Of a stretch of 23,801 nt of DNA, positions 1 through 8,689 are shown piece after piece. The stretch covers positions 1 to 23,801 of the forward strand of contig JAEXAJ010000228.1 of the NCBI GenBank assembly GCA_023458215.1, read 5' to 3'. The position numbers were made by a program, and so were the translations under genes. Numbering within the stretch: position 1 is the first letter of the stretch; the number at the start of each line of letters is the position of its first letter. Origin of the DNA: Bacteroidota bacterium (lineage in GTDB: Bacteria; Bacteroidota; Bacteroidia; Bacteroidales; Bacteroidaceae). The notes under the pieces are model-generated. The model ran no database searches, had not been told where the DNA came from, and saw nothing but the letters and a program-made list of their open reading frames with translations.

Positions 1-59
1 AATTTAATCGCTTTAATCTTCAGCAACTTTTCTGCAAACAATCTTTCTAAATTTTTCAT
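1..59 (-). CDS. pyrE: Orotate phosphoribosyltransferase, N-terminal fragment (cut by window edge)
   Basis: Only the first 19 codons lie in the window; the gene continues beyond position 1. The minus strand reads MKNLERLFAEKLLKIKAIKL, which I recognise as the usual N-terminus of Bacteroides PyrE, the enzyme that joins orotate to PRPP in pyrimidine synthesis. The ATG is at 57-59. A TAnnTTTG promoter element lies about 32 bases upstream on the same strand, which supports this start. recX ends 82 bp upstream in the same direction. The catalytic region is not visible, so the identity rests on the N-terminus alone. Confidence 0.75.
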   Translation of the reverse strand, partial: MKNLERLFAEKLLKIKAIK

Positions 60-90
60 AGCGAAACTTACTATTATGATAAATATGGCA

Positions 91-98
91 CAAAAATA
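91..98 (-). promoter_or_regulatory. Predicted pyrE promoter -7 element
   Basis: The minus strand reads TATTTTTG, matching the Bacteroidetes -7 consensus TAnnTTTG, and sits in the recX-pyrE gap 32 bases ahead of the pyrE ATG. No TTTG is found at the -33 position, so this is a one-element match. Confidence 0.45.
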
Positions 99-140
99 CG
101 GAAACTGAATGAGAATAAAAAAGAGAAAGCCAATAATTTT

Positions 141-620
141 TCATTCGGGATATTCATTTTCATCAGAAATGTCGATACAACGACGAATATCATTCATTTC
201 GAATCCCCGGCTGAATGCAAATCGCATCAGTTTTCCGTTTAGCTCATACTCATTTTCAGCACGAACACTTTTTCGCTTGGAGTTCAACAAATCGCGTAGA
301 ATAGAAAGGTATTCTTCCTCGTCAATCTCATTCAATAAAGGATAATAAGTTATGGAAGATATCTTTTTCAGTTGGAGCGCTTGCTTTATTTTTACCTTTC
401 CCCATTTGGCGAAGCGATATTTATCATTGATGAAGGCACGGCAAAATCGTTCTTCGTCAATGTATTTATCTTGTTCCAAACGGTTAAGGATACGTTCAAT
501 GGCATCATAAGCGATACCCCAACGCTGTAGTTTTTCTGTAATCTCCGCACGGCAATGTTCAGCAGTAGAACAATAAGCAGCCACACGGTTCAGTGCTTCT
601 GTTTCAGTAATCTCAATCAT
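141..620 (-). CDS. recX: Regulatory protein RecX
   Basis: A 159-residue basic, helical protein of the size of RecX, which binds RecA filaments and limits recombinase activity. The N-terminal half contains AAYCSTAEHCRAEITEKLQ and RILNRLEQDKYIDEERFCRA, the typical RecX helical repeat with the (Y/F)(I/L)(D/N)(D/E)xR(F/Y)(A/C) signature. A second repeat follows (KYRFAKWGKVKIKQALQLK). The ATG overlaps the prmC stop by 4 bp (ATGA), so the two are probably translationally coupled from the prmC promoter. No recA is present in the window. Confidence 0.88.
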   Translation of the reverse strand: MIEITETEALNRVAAYCSTAEHCRAEITEKLQRWGIAYDAIERILNRLEQDKYIDEERFCRAFINDKYRFAKWGKVKIKQALQLKKISSITYYPLLNEIDEEEYLSILRDLLNSKRKSVRAENEYELNGKLMRFAFSRGFEMNDIRRCIDISDENEYPE

Positions 621-1453
621 CTTTTTGCAATTACAAACCGGTCGTTACCGGAAATATCTTTTTGGATATGGGCACTCGAATAACCTAGTTCGAGCAGCAT
701 GGCTACGGTCGCTTCCCCGAATGCCCGGTTGATTTCAAAATAAAGTTTGCCGTCCGGCTCAAGCATCATTTGCCCCAGTTCCGCAATGCGGCGATAAAAA
801 CGGAGCGGATCAGCGTCGGGAACAAATAAAGCTAAAGAAGGTTCCCAATCCAGTACATTCCGTTCCATTTCCTGCTTTTCAGCTTCCAATACATAAGGTG
901 GATTGCTGACTATCACATCATAATGTTCCTGCAACGTTGGTTGGCAAGTCAGCACATCGCATAAAACGAAATTCACGGAAGCTTGCAAAGTTTCATTGTT
1001 CCGGCGTGAAATAGCCAGCGCTTCTTCCGAAATGTCCCAAGCTGTTACTTCCGCCTTCGGTAGTTCTTTAGATAAGGAAATTGCAATGCAACCGCTACCT
1101 GTACCGATATCAAGGATACGGGCATTTACAGAAACCTCCTTCAATATAATTTCTACAAGTTCTTCTGTTTCGGGGCGTGGAATCAGCACTCCCGGAGCTA
1201 CCTGGAACGTCCGCCCGAGGAAATATGAAATGCCTTGTACATATTGTATCGGCTCAAAATTGCACAAGCGGGTAAGAATGCTGTCTAATTCCTGCGCATC
1301 TTTTGGAGATAAAATTATATCTTTGCCCAGATAATACTCAATCATACTCTGTCCCAGCATCTCACAGCAGATGATGCGGGAAAGATTGGCAGCTTCTTGT
1401 GCGGAGTAGCACTTCTGCAAGGCATTGCGAATGTATAAGTGAGTTACACTCAT
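617..1453 (-). CDS. prmC: Peptide chain release factor N5-glutamine methyltransferase
   Basis: PrmC (HemK) methylates the glutamine of the GGQ motif in release factors RF1 and RF2 with S-adenosylmethionine. The 278-residue length is normal. The N-terminal ~80 residues form the helical release-factor-binding domain. The SAM-binding loop is ILDIGTGSGCIAISLSKELP and the catalytic motif is VSNPPYV (NPPY), followed by the conserved acidic EPSLALF segment. The next gene, recX, overlaps by 4 bp. The promoter upstream has both -33 and -7 elements. The gene diverges from ribD with a gap of only 47 bp. Confidence 0.95.
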   Translation of the reverse strand: MSVTHLYIRNALQKCYSAQEAANLSRIICCEMLGQSMIEYYLGKDIILSPKDAQELDSILTRLCNFEPIQYVQGISYFLGRTFQVAPGVLIPRPETEELVEIILKEVSVNARILDIGTGSGCIAISLSKELPKAEVTAWDISEEALAISRRNNETLQASVNFVLCDVLTCQPTLQEHYDVIVSNPPYVLEAEKQEMERNVLDWEPSLALFVPDADPLRFYRRIAELGQMMLEPDGKLYFEINRAFGEATVAMLLELGYSSAHIQKDISGNDRFVIAKR

Positions 1454-1476
1454 TGGAGTCCTTTTTTATCGGGCTG

Positions 1477-1508
1477 CAAAAGTAATAATATATTTTGATA
1501 ATGACAAA
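1477..1508 (-). promoter_or_regulatory. Predicted prmC-recX promoter
   Basis: On the minus strand TTTG (1508-1505) is followed by TACTTTTG (1484-1477). The distance between the starts of the two elements is 24 bases, the same as in the efp promoter and rRNA promoter P1 of this window. The -33 element lies inside the first codons of the divergent ribD gene, so the two genes share promoter sequence. Confidence 0.6.
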
Positions 1509-2562
1509 AAGATATTTTGAAGAAGAGAAATACATGCGGCGCAGCATCCAATTGGCTCAAAACGGACAATGCAACGTTGCACCTAATCCAATGGTAGGGG
1601 CAGTCATCGTTTGTGACGGAAAGATAATTGGTGAAGGTTACCACATACGTTGCGGAGAAGCGCATGCCGAAGTCAACGCAATTCGTTCTGTAAAAGACGA
1701 ATCATTACTCAAACGCTCTACGATTTATGTTACTTTGGAACCCTGTTCGCACTATGGCAAGACGCCGCCTTGTGCAGACCTGATTATTGAGAAACAGATT
1801 CCCCGTATTGTCATCGGGTGCCAAGACCCTTTCTCGAAAGTGGCGGGACGAGGTATCCAAAAGTTGAAAGATGCGGGCCGTGAAGTAATTGTGGGAGTAC
1901 TGGAAAAGGAATGCAGGGCTCTTATTCGTAGATTTATCACTTTTCATACACAACGGCGCCCTTATGTCACACTGAAATGGGCGGAATCTGCGGATAAATT
2001 CATAGACGTATGTCGCACTGAAGGAAATCCGGTCATTCTTTCTACCTCACTCACCTCTATGCTGGTGCACAAAAAACGCGCGGAGCACAGTGCTATCATG
2101 GTAGGTACTCATACAGCGGCATTAGATAATCCAAGCCTGAATGTGCGCCATTGGTATGGACATTCACCTGTCCGTATCGTTATTGATCGGACTTTGAGCC
2201 TGCCTGCGAGCTTACATTTATTTGATGGAACTACTTCTACTCTCGTATTCACCGAAGCTGCACAAAAGTCGGAATCCAATATAGAATATCTCACTGTCGA
2301 TTTTCAGCAAGATATTTTGCCTCACATAATGGCAACTTTATACTCTCGCGGATTACAATCACTGCTTGTAGAAGGGGGAAGCTTGTTATTGCAATCTTTC
2401 ATAGATGCAGATTTATGGGATGAAATATTTGTGGAAGAATCACCCGTATTGCTTCATTCCGGTGTTAAATCACCTGAAATCAGCGATAAAATTCCTTATG
2501 ACGTTGAACAATCTTTCGGCAGGAGTTTTCGACATTACATCGCCGAAAGAAACAGCCAATAG
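1501..2562 (+). CDS. ribD: Bifunctional riboflavin deaminase-reductase RibD
   Basis: RibD performs two successive riboflavin-pathway steps: deamination of the pyrimidine and NADPH-dependent reduction of the ribosyl side chain. The N-terminal deaminase domain (about residues 1-145) has the zinc-site motifs HAEVNAI and LEPCSHYGKTPPCADLII. The C-terminal reductase domain (about 146-350) includes VTLKWAESADKFI, IMVGTHTAALDNPSLNVR and LLVEGGSLLLQSF. I place the start at the ATG at 1501. An in-frame TTG six bases upstream is less likely, and an ATG at 1534 is an alternative. The last part of the reductase domain looks less conserved to me, but the ORF is complete. Confidence 0.92.
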   Translation: MTKRYFEEEKYMRRSIQLAQNGQCNVAPNPMVGAVIVCDGKIIGEGYHIRCGEAHAEVNAIRSVKDESLLKRSTIYVTLEPCSHYGKTPPCADLIIEKQIPRIVIGCQDPFSKVAGRGIQKLKDAGREVIVGVLEKECRALIRRFITFHTQRRPYVTLKWAESADKFIDVCRTEGNPVILSTSLTSMLVHKKRAEHSAIMVGTHTAALDNPSLNVRHWYGHSPVRIVIDRTLSLPASLHLFDGTTSTLVFTEAAQKSESNIEYLTVDFQQDILPHIMATLYSRGLQSLLVEGGSLLLQSFIDADLWDEIFVEESPVLLHSGVKSPEISDKIPYDVEQSFGRSFRHYIAERNSQ

Positions 2563-2585
2563 CCTCATTTTTGGGCTTTTTTATC
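2563..2585 (+). terminator. Possible weak ribD terminator
   Basis: Just after the ribD stop, AGCC and GGCT can pair across a short T-rich loop and are followed by six Ts. The stem is only about four base pairs, so the call is tentative. Confidence 0.3.
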
Positions 2586-2659
2586 GAGAAAATGGGGTGT
2601 ATTATCTATAATTTTATATAAAACTTCCCCGCAATGCGGTTTATAGAAAAAAATGTTCC

Positions 2660-2667
2660 TATTTTTG
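2660..2667 (+). promoter_or_regulatory. Predicted promoter -7 element for the lipoprotein-uppS-bamA-skp unit
   Basis: TATTTTTG matches TAnnTTTG and ends 28 bases before the lipoprotein ATG. No good -33 TTTG is present. A small palindrome, CCGCAATGCGG, lies immediately upstream (around 2629-2639). Confidence 0.5.
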
Positions 2668-2695
2668 CAACTTGTAAATAAACACTAACTTTCAA

Positions 2696-4033
2696 ATGAG
2701 AATAAAGTTTTTATCAGTTATTGTGAGTTTTCTGATTGTGTCAATAGCCATGAGCTCATGCCTGGATTCCGACAACAATGCCGAATATAGCTCCGATGCT
2801 ACTGTACATGCCTTTGGTCTTGACTCCGTATTTGGCAAACATTACAAATTTTCGATTGACCAACTTAACAGATTAATCTATAACAAGGATTCAATGCCGG
2901 TGGGCGCTAATGTCGATAGTGTTCTTGGACGTATATTGGTAGATACATTTTCTGTAACGGGCTGGATAACTGCCGGTTCTCCTACCGACACTTTGTTCAA
3001 AATGAGTGATTCCATTGACGTAAGGCCTGCCGTAAACAAACCCGGACAGTCAGGTATGGAATTTATAGTACATGCAGCGGATGGAACTAGCAGCCGTAAA
3101 TATTACCTGGACGTAAGAGTGCATTTGCAAGACCCCGATTCATTAGTTTGGAGAAACATGGCAGTCGAAGGCGATGTGTTCTCAAATACCGTTACTACGA
3201 AACCACAAAGATCAGTCATCTTGAATAGTGAGTTGTTGGTTTATACCTCTAATACCGTTGTCTACAAGACATCAATAGAACCTCGTCATTACAATTGGAC
3301 CCAAGCGGCCATCTCTACCTTGCCGACAGATGCCAAACTGACATCCGTAATCAATTTCCAGGAGAAACTTTACATGGCAACTGAAAGTGGTGATGTGTAT
3401 TCATCTTCGAACGGTATTACGTGGGATAAAATGAATGGGCTGAGTAATAATGTAGTGTCTCTCGTTGCTACTTTCCCAAAGAACGATTTGGGCAATATGT
3501 CTGCTACTTTAGTGGGTATTCAAGAAGATAGCCAAAAGAAACGCTATTTCTGTACTACTACAGACGGATTGATGTGGGAAACAAGAGAAGCGGTAGGGGA
3601 TGGGTTCCCAACGGAAAACATCTATTACACTGCACTTACTACTGCTAATGGCGTAGATAAGGTATTAGCAGTCGGTATGCCGCAAGCAGTAAGCAAGATT
3701 ACAACTCCCTGGTTCTCTATGAACGGAAATGGTTGGGCTGAATTGAGCAATGCTACTGGGTCATTCTGTCCCGGAATGGAAAATCCTTCTATTTTGTATT
3801 ATGGGGGCATGTTCTATTGCTTCGGTGGAAAACTCGATGCCATATACTCTTCTATTGCAGGTATAGCATGGCAAAAGGTTGAGAAGAAATTCTTATTACC
3901 TGAGGAGTTCAAGAACAAGGGTTCTTATTCTATGACGGTAGATAAGAACAACTATATATGGATTGTATTTGGCGGCAACAATACTAAGAATGAAGTATGG
4001 CGTGGTCGTCTCAACAGATTGGGATTTAAATAG
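2696..4033 (+). CDS. DUF6242-like surface lipoprotein
   Basis: The function is unknown. The protein has 445 residues with a lipoprotein signal: a hydrophobic stretch ending in SIAMSSC, with the lipid-modified cysteine near residue 22. The next residues, LDSDNN, are acidic, like the lipoprotein export signal that sends Bacteroidetes lipoproteins to the cell surface (inference). About residues 35-150 look like a beta-rich domain. The remainder carries repeated Asp-box-like segments (SSNGITWDKM, TTDGLMWETR, SSIAGIAWQK), as in a beta-propeller. I recall this arrangement as the DUF6242 family but could not check it. uppS follows after 30 bp without a visible promoter, so the gene probably leads the uppS-bamA-skp operon. 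Confidence 0.7.
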   Translation: MRIKFLSVIVSFLIVSIAMSSCLDSDNNAEYSSDATVHAFGLDSVFGKHYKFSIDQLNRLIYNKDSMPVGANVDSVLGRILVDTFSVTGWITAGSPTDTLFKMSDSIDVRPAVNKPGQSGMEFIVHAADGTSSRKYYLDVRVHLQDPDSLVWRNMAVEGDVFSNTVTTKPQRSVILNSELLVYTSNTVVYKTSIEPRHYNWTQAAISTLPTDAKLTSVINFQEKLYMATESGDVYSSSNGITWDKMNGLSNNVVSLVATFPKNDLGNMSATLVGIQEDSQKKRYFCTTTDGLMWETREAVGDGFPTENIYYTALTTANGVDKVLAVGMPQAVSKITTPWFSMNGNGWAELSNATGSFCPGMENPSILYYGGMFYCFGGKLDAIYSSIAGIAWQKVEKKFLLPEEFKNKGSYSMTVDKNNYIWIVFGGNNTKNEVWRGRLNRLGFK

Positions 4034-4063
4034 CGGAATGACATCAACATTCAACTAAAAGAG

Positions 4064-4798
4064 ATGCTATACAAAGAACAAATTGATTTGGATCGGATAC
4101 CCCGGCATGTAGCAATTATCATGGACGGTAACGGACGGTGGGCCAAGCAACGCGGACATGAACGCAGTTATGGACATCAGGTCGGTGCAGAAACTGTGCA
4201 TGTTATTGCGGAAGAAGCTGCCAGGTTAGGCATCAAGTATCTGACTTTATACACGTTCTCTACCGAAAACTGGAATCGTCCTTCCAACGAAGTAGCCGCC
4301 CTCATGGGCTTGCTCTTCGACTCTATCGAGGAGGAGACGTTTATGAAGAACAATATCAGTTTTCGTGTGATTGGAGATATTGAAAAGTTACCGGCGCATG
4401 TTCAGCAGCGATTAAATGCTTGCATCGAACATACTTCACATAACACGGGAATGTGTCTGGTGCTTGCACTCAGTTATTCTTCCCAATGGGAGTTAACGGA
4501 AGCTACCCGACAATTAGCAATTCTGGTACAACAAGGGAAATTAAGTCCCGAACAAATAAGTAGCGAGTTGATTTCACAACACCTGACTACTAATTTTATG
4601 CCTGACCCCGATCTGCTTATACGCACCGGAGGTGAGATTCGCCTGAGCAATTATCTGCTTTGGCAATGTGCATATTCTGAGCTGTATTTCTGTGATACTT
4701 ACTGGCCCGACTTCCGCGAAGAAGAGCTTTGCAAAGCAATTCTCGACTACCAGAAGCGTGAACGTAGGTTTGGCAAAACCAGTGAACAGATTAGTTGA
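4064..4798 (+). CDS. uppS: Undecaprenyl diphosphate synthase (isoprenyl transferase)
   Basis: This cis-prenyltransferase extends farnesyl diphosphate with isopentenyl diphosphate to the C55 carrier used for peptidoglycan and surface glycans. All family motifs are visible: [17 protein letters not shown] near the N-terminus, whose Asp binds the magnesium-diphosphate; [14 protein letters not shown]; and [20 protein letters not shown] with YSELYF near the C-terminus. The 244-residue length is normal. The gene lies between a lipoprotein gene (30 bp upstream) and bamA (66 bp downstream), a layout typical of Bacteroidales. Confidence 0.97.
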   Translation: MLYKEQIDLDRIPRHVAIIMDGNGRWAKQRGHERSYGHQVGAETVHVIAEEAARLGIKYLTLYTFSTENWNRPSNEVAALMGLLFDSIEEETFMKNNISFRVIGDIEKLPAHVQQRLNACIEHTSHNTGMCLVLALSYSSQWELTEATRQLAILVQQGKLSPEQISSELISQHLTTNFMPDPDLLIRTGGEIRLSNYLLWQCAYSELYFCDTYWPDFREEELCKAILDYQKRERRFGKTSEQIS

Positions 4799-4864
4799 AC
4801 GCCTATTTGAAAATAAGTAATAAATAAGATAACACATAACTTGTAATTTGTAATTCATAATATA
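4799..4864 (+). other. AT-rich uppS-bamA spacer
   Basis: A 66-bp, strongly AT-rich gap. It contains ATAACTTGTAATTTGTAATT, similar in style to the arms of the palindromic repeats at 18591-18669, but I see no matching second arm here. It may be a remnant half-repeat. No promoter match was found. Confidence 0.3.
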
Positions 4865-7504
4865 ATGCATTATCGTATTTTCTCCATATTCGTAACGTTT
4901 ATCTGCCTTTTCGGCTGTGTACTGACTACTGCTGCACAGGACGCAAACAACACCGATGAAACCGAGAAACCGGTCATCCTCTATTCGGGTACACCTAAGA
5001 AGTATGAAATAGCAGACATCAAAGTGGAAGGAGCCCAGAACTATGAGGACTATGTAATTATCGGACTCTCCGGTTTGTCAAAAGGGCAAACCATCACTGT
5101 GCCGGGTGACGAAATTACTCAAGCTTGTAAGCGCTACTGGCGACACGGCTTGTTTTCGGACGTTGAAATTACCGCAGACAAGATAGAGGGCGATCAAATA
5201 TGGTTGACTATCCGCCTTACCATGCGTCCGCGTGTCTCTGAAATTCGTTTTCATGGAGTGAAAAAGTCTGAGCGTGAAGACTTGGAAAACAAGATCGGTG
5301 TGATAAAAGGCGGTCAAATTACTCCTAACTTGATAGACCGTGCCAAGACTCTGATTAAACGCTATTTTGACGACAAAGGTTTCAAGAACGCAGAAGTAAT
5401 CATTACCCAAAAGGATGATACATCTAAGGATAATCAGGTGTTTGTCGATATCAACATTGACAAGAAGGAGAAAGTAAAAGTACATGAAATCACCATTGTA
5501 GGCAACGAGGCTATCACAACCAAGAAGCTGAAACGTGTGATGAAGAAGACGAATGAGAAGAATAAGTTACTCAATCTTTTCCGTACCAAGAAGTTCATCG
5601 AAGAGAAATACGAAGAAGACAAGCAACTGATTATTGATAAGTATAACGAGTTAGGTTACCGTGATGCTATGATCGTGAAAGATAGTATCAAGCCATACGA
5701 TGACCGTACTGTGGATATCTTCATGCAAATTGATGAAGGACAGAAATATTACCTTCGCAATGTAACCTGGGTAGGTAATACCTTGTATCCTTCGGAACAA
5801 TTGAACTTCATGCTTCGTATGAAGAAAGGGGATGTTTACAACCAAAAATTACTGACCGAACGTACCTCTACTGATGATGACGCTATCGGTAACCTGTACT
5901 ACAACAACGGTTACTTGTTCTATAGCCTCGAACCGGTGGAAGTAAACATTGTAGGTGACTCTATTGACCTTGAAATGCGTATCTTCGAAGGTCGCCAAGC
6001 TACCATCAACAAAGTAAGTATCAATGGTAACGACCGTTTGTATGAAAACGTAGTGCGTCGTGAACTCCGTACCCGTCCGGGTGAGTTGTTCAGTCGTGAA
6101 GACTTGATGCGTTCTATGCGTGAAATCCAGCAGATGGGACACTTCGACCCTGAACAGATCAAACCGGATATCCAACCCAGACCGGAAGACGGTACAGTTG
6201 ATATTGGCTACGACCTCGTTTCCAAAGCTAACGACCAGGTAGAATTCTCGGCAGGTTGGGGACAAACGGGTATCATCGGTAAGTTAAGTTTGAAGTTCAC
6301 TAACTTCTCTCTAGCCAACTTGCTGCATCCGGGTGAGAACTACCGTGGCATTTTACCGCAAGGTGACGGTCAGACATTAACAGTAAGTGGTCAGACCAAC
6401 GCTAAATACTACCAATCTTATAGTATCTCTTTCTATGATCCGTGGTTTGGCGGCAAACGCCCGAATGCGTTCTCCGTATCAGCATTTTATTCCAGACAGA
6501 CCGATATCAGTAGCCGTTATTACAACTCGGCATACATGAACAACTATTACAACAGCTATTACAGCGGTATGTATGGTTATGGACAGTATAACTACGGTAA
6601 CTATAATAGCTACGAAAATTATTACGACCCTGATAAGTCTATTCAGATGTATGGTCTTGCTGTAATGTTCGGTAAGCGTCTGAAATGGCCGGATGACTAC
6701 TTCCAGTTTACTGCCGAGCTGTCATACCAACGTTATATCCTGAGCGACTGGCAATATTTCCCCGTAACCAACGGTAAGTGTAATAACCTGAGCTTGAACT
6801 TGACCTTGTCTCGTAGTTCTATTGACAACCCGATTTATCCGCGTCAAGGTTCTGAATTCTCGTTGTCTGCACAAATTACGCCTCCTTACTCACTGTTTGA
6901 CGGTAAAGACTACAGCAAGTACAGCACCAGCAATCAGGACGACATGAACAAGATGCACAAATGGATTGAATACCACAAGTGGAAATTCAAATCTAAAGTT
7001 TATATCCCATTAATGGATCCTATTACCGTAAAACGTACTCCGGTATTGATGGGCCGTGTAGAATTCGGTTTGTTGGGACACTACAACAAATATAAGAAGT
7101 CTCCGTTCGAGACATTCGATGTAGGTGGTGACGGTATGACCGGTTATTCCAGCTATGCTACGGAAAGTATTGCACTTCGTGGTTACGAAAATAGTTCATT
7201 GACCCCGTACGGTTCTGAAGGTTATGCTTACACCCGTCTCGGTTTGGAATTAAGATATCCGTTGATGTTGGAAACAAGTACCAGTATTTATGCGTTAACA
7301 TTCGTCGAAGCAGGTAACGCTTGGCACGATGTGAACAAGTTCAATCCGTTCGAGTTGAAGCGTTCTGCCGGTGTCGGTGTCCGCATCTTCCTTCCGATGA
7401 TTGGTATGATGGGTATTGACTGGGCTTACGGTTTCGACAAAGTATTTGGACGATCAGGTTATGGTGGTAGTCAATTCCACTTTATCTTAGGTCAAGAATT
7501 CTAA
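4865..7504 (+). CDS. bamA: Outer membrane protein assembly factor BamA
   Basis: BamA is the Omp85 core of the machine that folds beta-barrel proteins into the outer membrane. The 879-residue protein starts with a signal peptide (hydrophobic stretch ending near TTAAQ, about residue 25). Several POTRA domains follow (about residues 40-430), visible as repeated strand-helix units such as YEIADIKVEGAQNYEDYVI and VHEITIVGNEAITTKKLKR. The 16-strand barrel occupies the rest. Near residue 770, IALRGYENSS is the VRGF-type motif of barrel loop 6. The C-terminus ends in a barrel-type strand (FHFILGQEF). Residues 552-587 are exceptionally rich in tyrosine and asparagine. Two skp genes follow, matching its partner chaperones. 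Confidence 0.95.
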   Translation: MHYRIFSIFVTFICLFGCVLTTAAQDANNTDETEKPVILYSGTPKKYEIADIKVEGAQNYEDYVIIGLSGLSKGQTITVPGDEITQACKRYWRHGLFSDVEITADKIEGDQIWLTIRLTMRPRVSEIRFHGVKKSEREDLENKIGVIKGGQITPNLIDRAKTLIKRYFDDKGFKNAEVIITQKDDTSKDNQVFVDINIDKKEKVKVHEITIVGNEAITTKKLKRVMKKTNEKNKLLNLFRTKKFIEEKYEEDKQLIIDKYNELGYRDAMIVKDSIKPYDDRTVDIFMQIDEGQKYYLRNVTWVGNTLYPSEQLNFMLRMKKGDVYNQKLLTERTSTDDDAIGNLYYNNGYLFYSLEPVEVNIVGDSIDLEMRIFEGRQATINKVSINGNDRLYENVVRRELRTRPGELFSREDLMRSMREIQQMGHFDPEQIKPDIQPRPEDGTVDIGYDLVSKANDQVEFSAGWGQTGIIGKLSLKFTNFSLANLLHPGENYRGILPQGDGQTLTVSGQTNAKYYQSYSISFYDPWFGGKRPNAFSVSAFYSRQTDISSRYYNSAYMNNYYNSYYSGMYGYGQYNYGNYNSYENYYDPDKSIQMYGLAVMFGKRLKWPDDYFQFTAELSYQRYILSDWQYFPVTNGKCNNLSLNLTLSRSSIDNPIYPRQGSEFSLSAQITPPYSLFDGKDYSKYSTSNQDDMNKMHKWIEYHKWKFKSKVYIPLMDPITVKRTPVLMGRVEFGLLGHYNKYKKSPFETFDVGGDGMTGYSSYATESIALRGYENSSLTPYGSEGYAYTRLGLELRYPLMLETSTSIYALTFVEAGNAWHDVNKFNPFELKRSAGVGVRIFLPMIGMMGIDWAYGFDKVFGRSGYGGSQFHFILGQEF

Positions 7505-7528
7505 TTCGTTTCACAAAAACCAGACGTT

Positions 7529-8047
7529 ATGATGAGAAAGACTGTTTTATTAATGTTTCTGCTGTTGGCCGTAGGCATGACAGCAAATGCGCAAAAGTTT
7601 GCCTTGATTGACATGGAATATATCCTGAAGAATATTCCTGCATACGACCGTGCAAACGAAGAACTGGCTCAAGCTTCCAAAAAATGGCAAAGCGAAGTTG
7701 AAAAACTTGCCGAAGAAGCTAAGACTATGTACAAGAACTATCAGTCTCAGATAGCCTCCCTTTCTGACACGCAAAGAGGAAAGAAAGAAGAAGAGATTGT
7801 TGCGAAAGAGAAATCTGTGTCGGAACTGCGTCGTAATTACTTTGGCCCGGAAGGCGAATTATACAAAAAGCGTGAAAGCTTGATGCAGCCCATTCAAGAT
7901 GATATATACGATGTAGTGAAAGAGATTGCAACAGAAAAAGGATATGCCGTAGTAGTGGATCGTGCTTCTGCTTCAAGCATAATTTTTGCATCGCCGAGTA
8001 TAGATATCAGTAATGAAGTACTTGCCAGGTTAGGATATTCAAATTAA
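7529..8047 (+). CDS. OmpH/Skp family periplasmic chaperone (first copy)
   Basis: Skp-type chaperones form trimers with long coiled-coil arms that hold unfolded outer-membrane proteins in the periplasm. This 172-residue protein has a signal peptide ending near ANAQ. A short beta segment follows (KFALIDMEYILKNIPAYD), then a long charged helical region with coiled-coil character (about residues 45-125), then a return to beta structure (GYAVVVDRASASSIIFASPSID). It begins 24 bp after bamA. The ATG at 7532 is an equally good start. The body carries more lysine and glutamate than the next copy. Confidence 0.9.
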   Translation: MMRKTVLLMFLLLAVGMTANAQKFALIDMEYILKNIPAYDRANEELAQASKKWQSEVEKLAEEAKTMYKNYQSQIASLSDTQRGKKEEEIVAKEKSVSELRRNYFGPEGELYKKRESLMQPIQDDIYDVVKEIATEKGYAVVVDRASASSIIFASPSIDISNEVLARLGYSN

Positions 8048-8052
8048 TTTCA

Positions 8053-8060
8053 TACATTTG
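8053..8060 (+). promoter_or_regulatory. Possible internal promoter ahead of the second skp gene
   Basis: TACATTTG matches the TAnnTTTG -7 element in the 53-bp gap between the two skp genes. No TTTG is found at -33. If real, it would let the second chaperone be made independently of bamA. Confidence 0.4.
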
Positions 8061-8100
8061 CACCGCAACAGAATAATCATTCAAATAAATAATAAACATT

Positions 8101-8607
8101 ATGCTTAAAAAAATCGCACTTTTCGTAATTATGTTTGTCCTCCCCTTGGGAGTGATGGCACAAGCAAAATTTGCTCACATGAATTCTCAAGAGGTAATCG
8201 CTGTTATGCCTGAATTTACTAAAGCGCAAGCTGACTTGGACGCTATGTCTAAGAAATACCAGGAAGAAATGCAACGCACTCAGGAAGAATTTACCAAGAA
8301 GTATCAGGAATTCCTTGCTCAACAAGATTCTTTGCCGAAAAATATTTCTGAAAGACGTCAGAAAGAATTGAACGATATGGCTCAACGTCAGGAACAATTC
8401 CAACAGGAAGCTTACCAGGCTATGCAAAAGGCACAGCAAGACGCAATGACTCCCATCTATAAGAAATTGGATGAAGCCATTCAGGCAGTAGGTAAGGCAG
8501 AAGGTGCTATTTACATCTTCGACTTGGCTCGTACTCCGATACCTTACGTAAGTACACAAAGCACTGATGTAACTGCTAAAGTTAAGACTCAGTTAGGCAT
8601 CAAATAA
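8101..8607 (+). CDS. OmpH/Skp family periplasmic chaperone (second copy)
   Basis: Paralogue of the preceding gene: 168 residues, signal peptide ending at VMAQ, the beta segment KFAHMNSQEVIAVMPEF, then a long helical arm very rich in glutamine (for example MAQRQEQFQQEAYQAMQKAQ) and a C-terminal segment ending in KVKTQLGIK. The Gln-rich arm differs from the Lys/Glu-rich arm of the first copy, so the two may prefer different clients or form mixed trimers (inference). A strong terminator begins 17 bp after the stop codon and ends this transcription unit. Confidence 0.9.
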   Translation: MLKKIALFVIMFVLPLGVMAQAKFAHMNSQEVIAVMPEFTKAQADLDAMSKKYQEEMQRTQEEFTKKYQEFLAQQDSLPKNISERRQKELNDMAQRQEQFQQEAYQAMQKAQQDAMTPIYKKLDEAIQAVGKAEGAIYIFDLARTPIPYVSTQSTDVTAKVKTQLGIK

Positions 8608-8623
8608 GGAAGCCACTAAAAGT

Positions 8624-8677
8624 GAACCTAAATAAAAAGGCGCGGGCAGTATTGTCCGTGCCTTTTTATTTAGGTTC
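8624..8677. terminator. Strong bidirectional terminator after the skp genes
   Basis: An 18-bp perfect inverted repeat (8624-8641 with 8660-8677) flanks a G/C-rich inner stem with wobble pairs. The arms carry an A run on one side and a T run on the other, so it can work in both directions. It separates the bamA unit from murI. Confidence 0.85.
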
Positions 8678-8689
8678 CTATTGCTTTTC

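Noticed and set aside
5078..5485. Antisense open frames across bamA, the skp genes and other genes
   Set aside because: These are shadow frames; the sense frames carry clear family motifs throughout.
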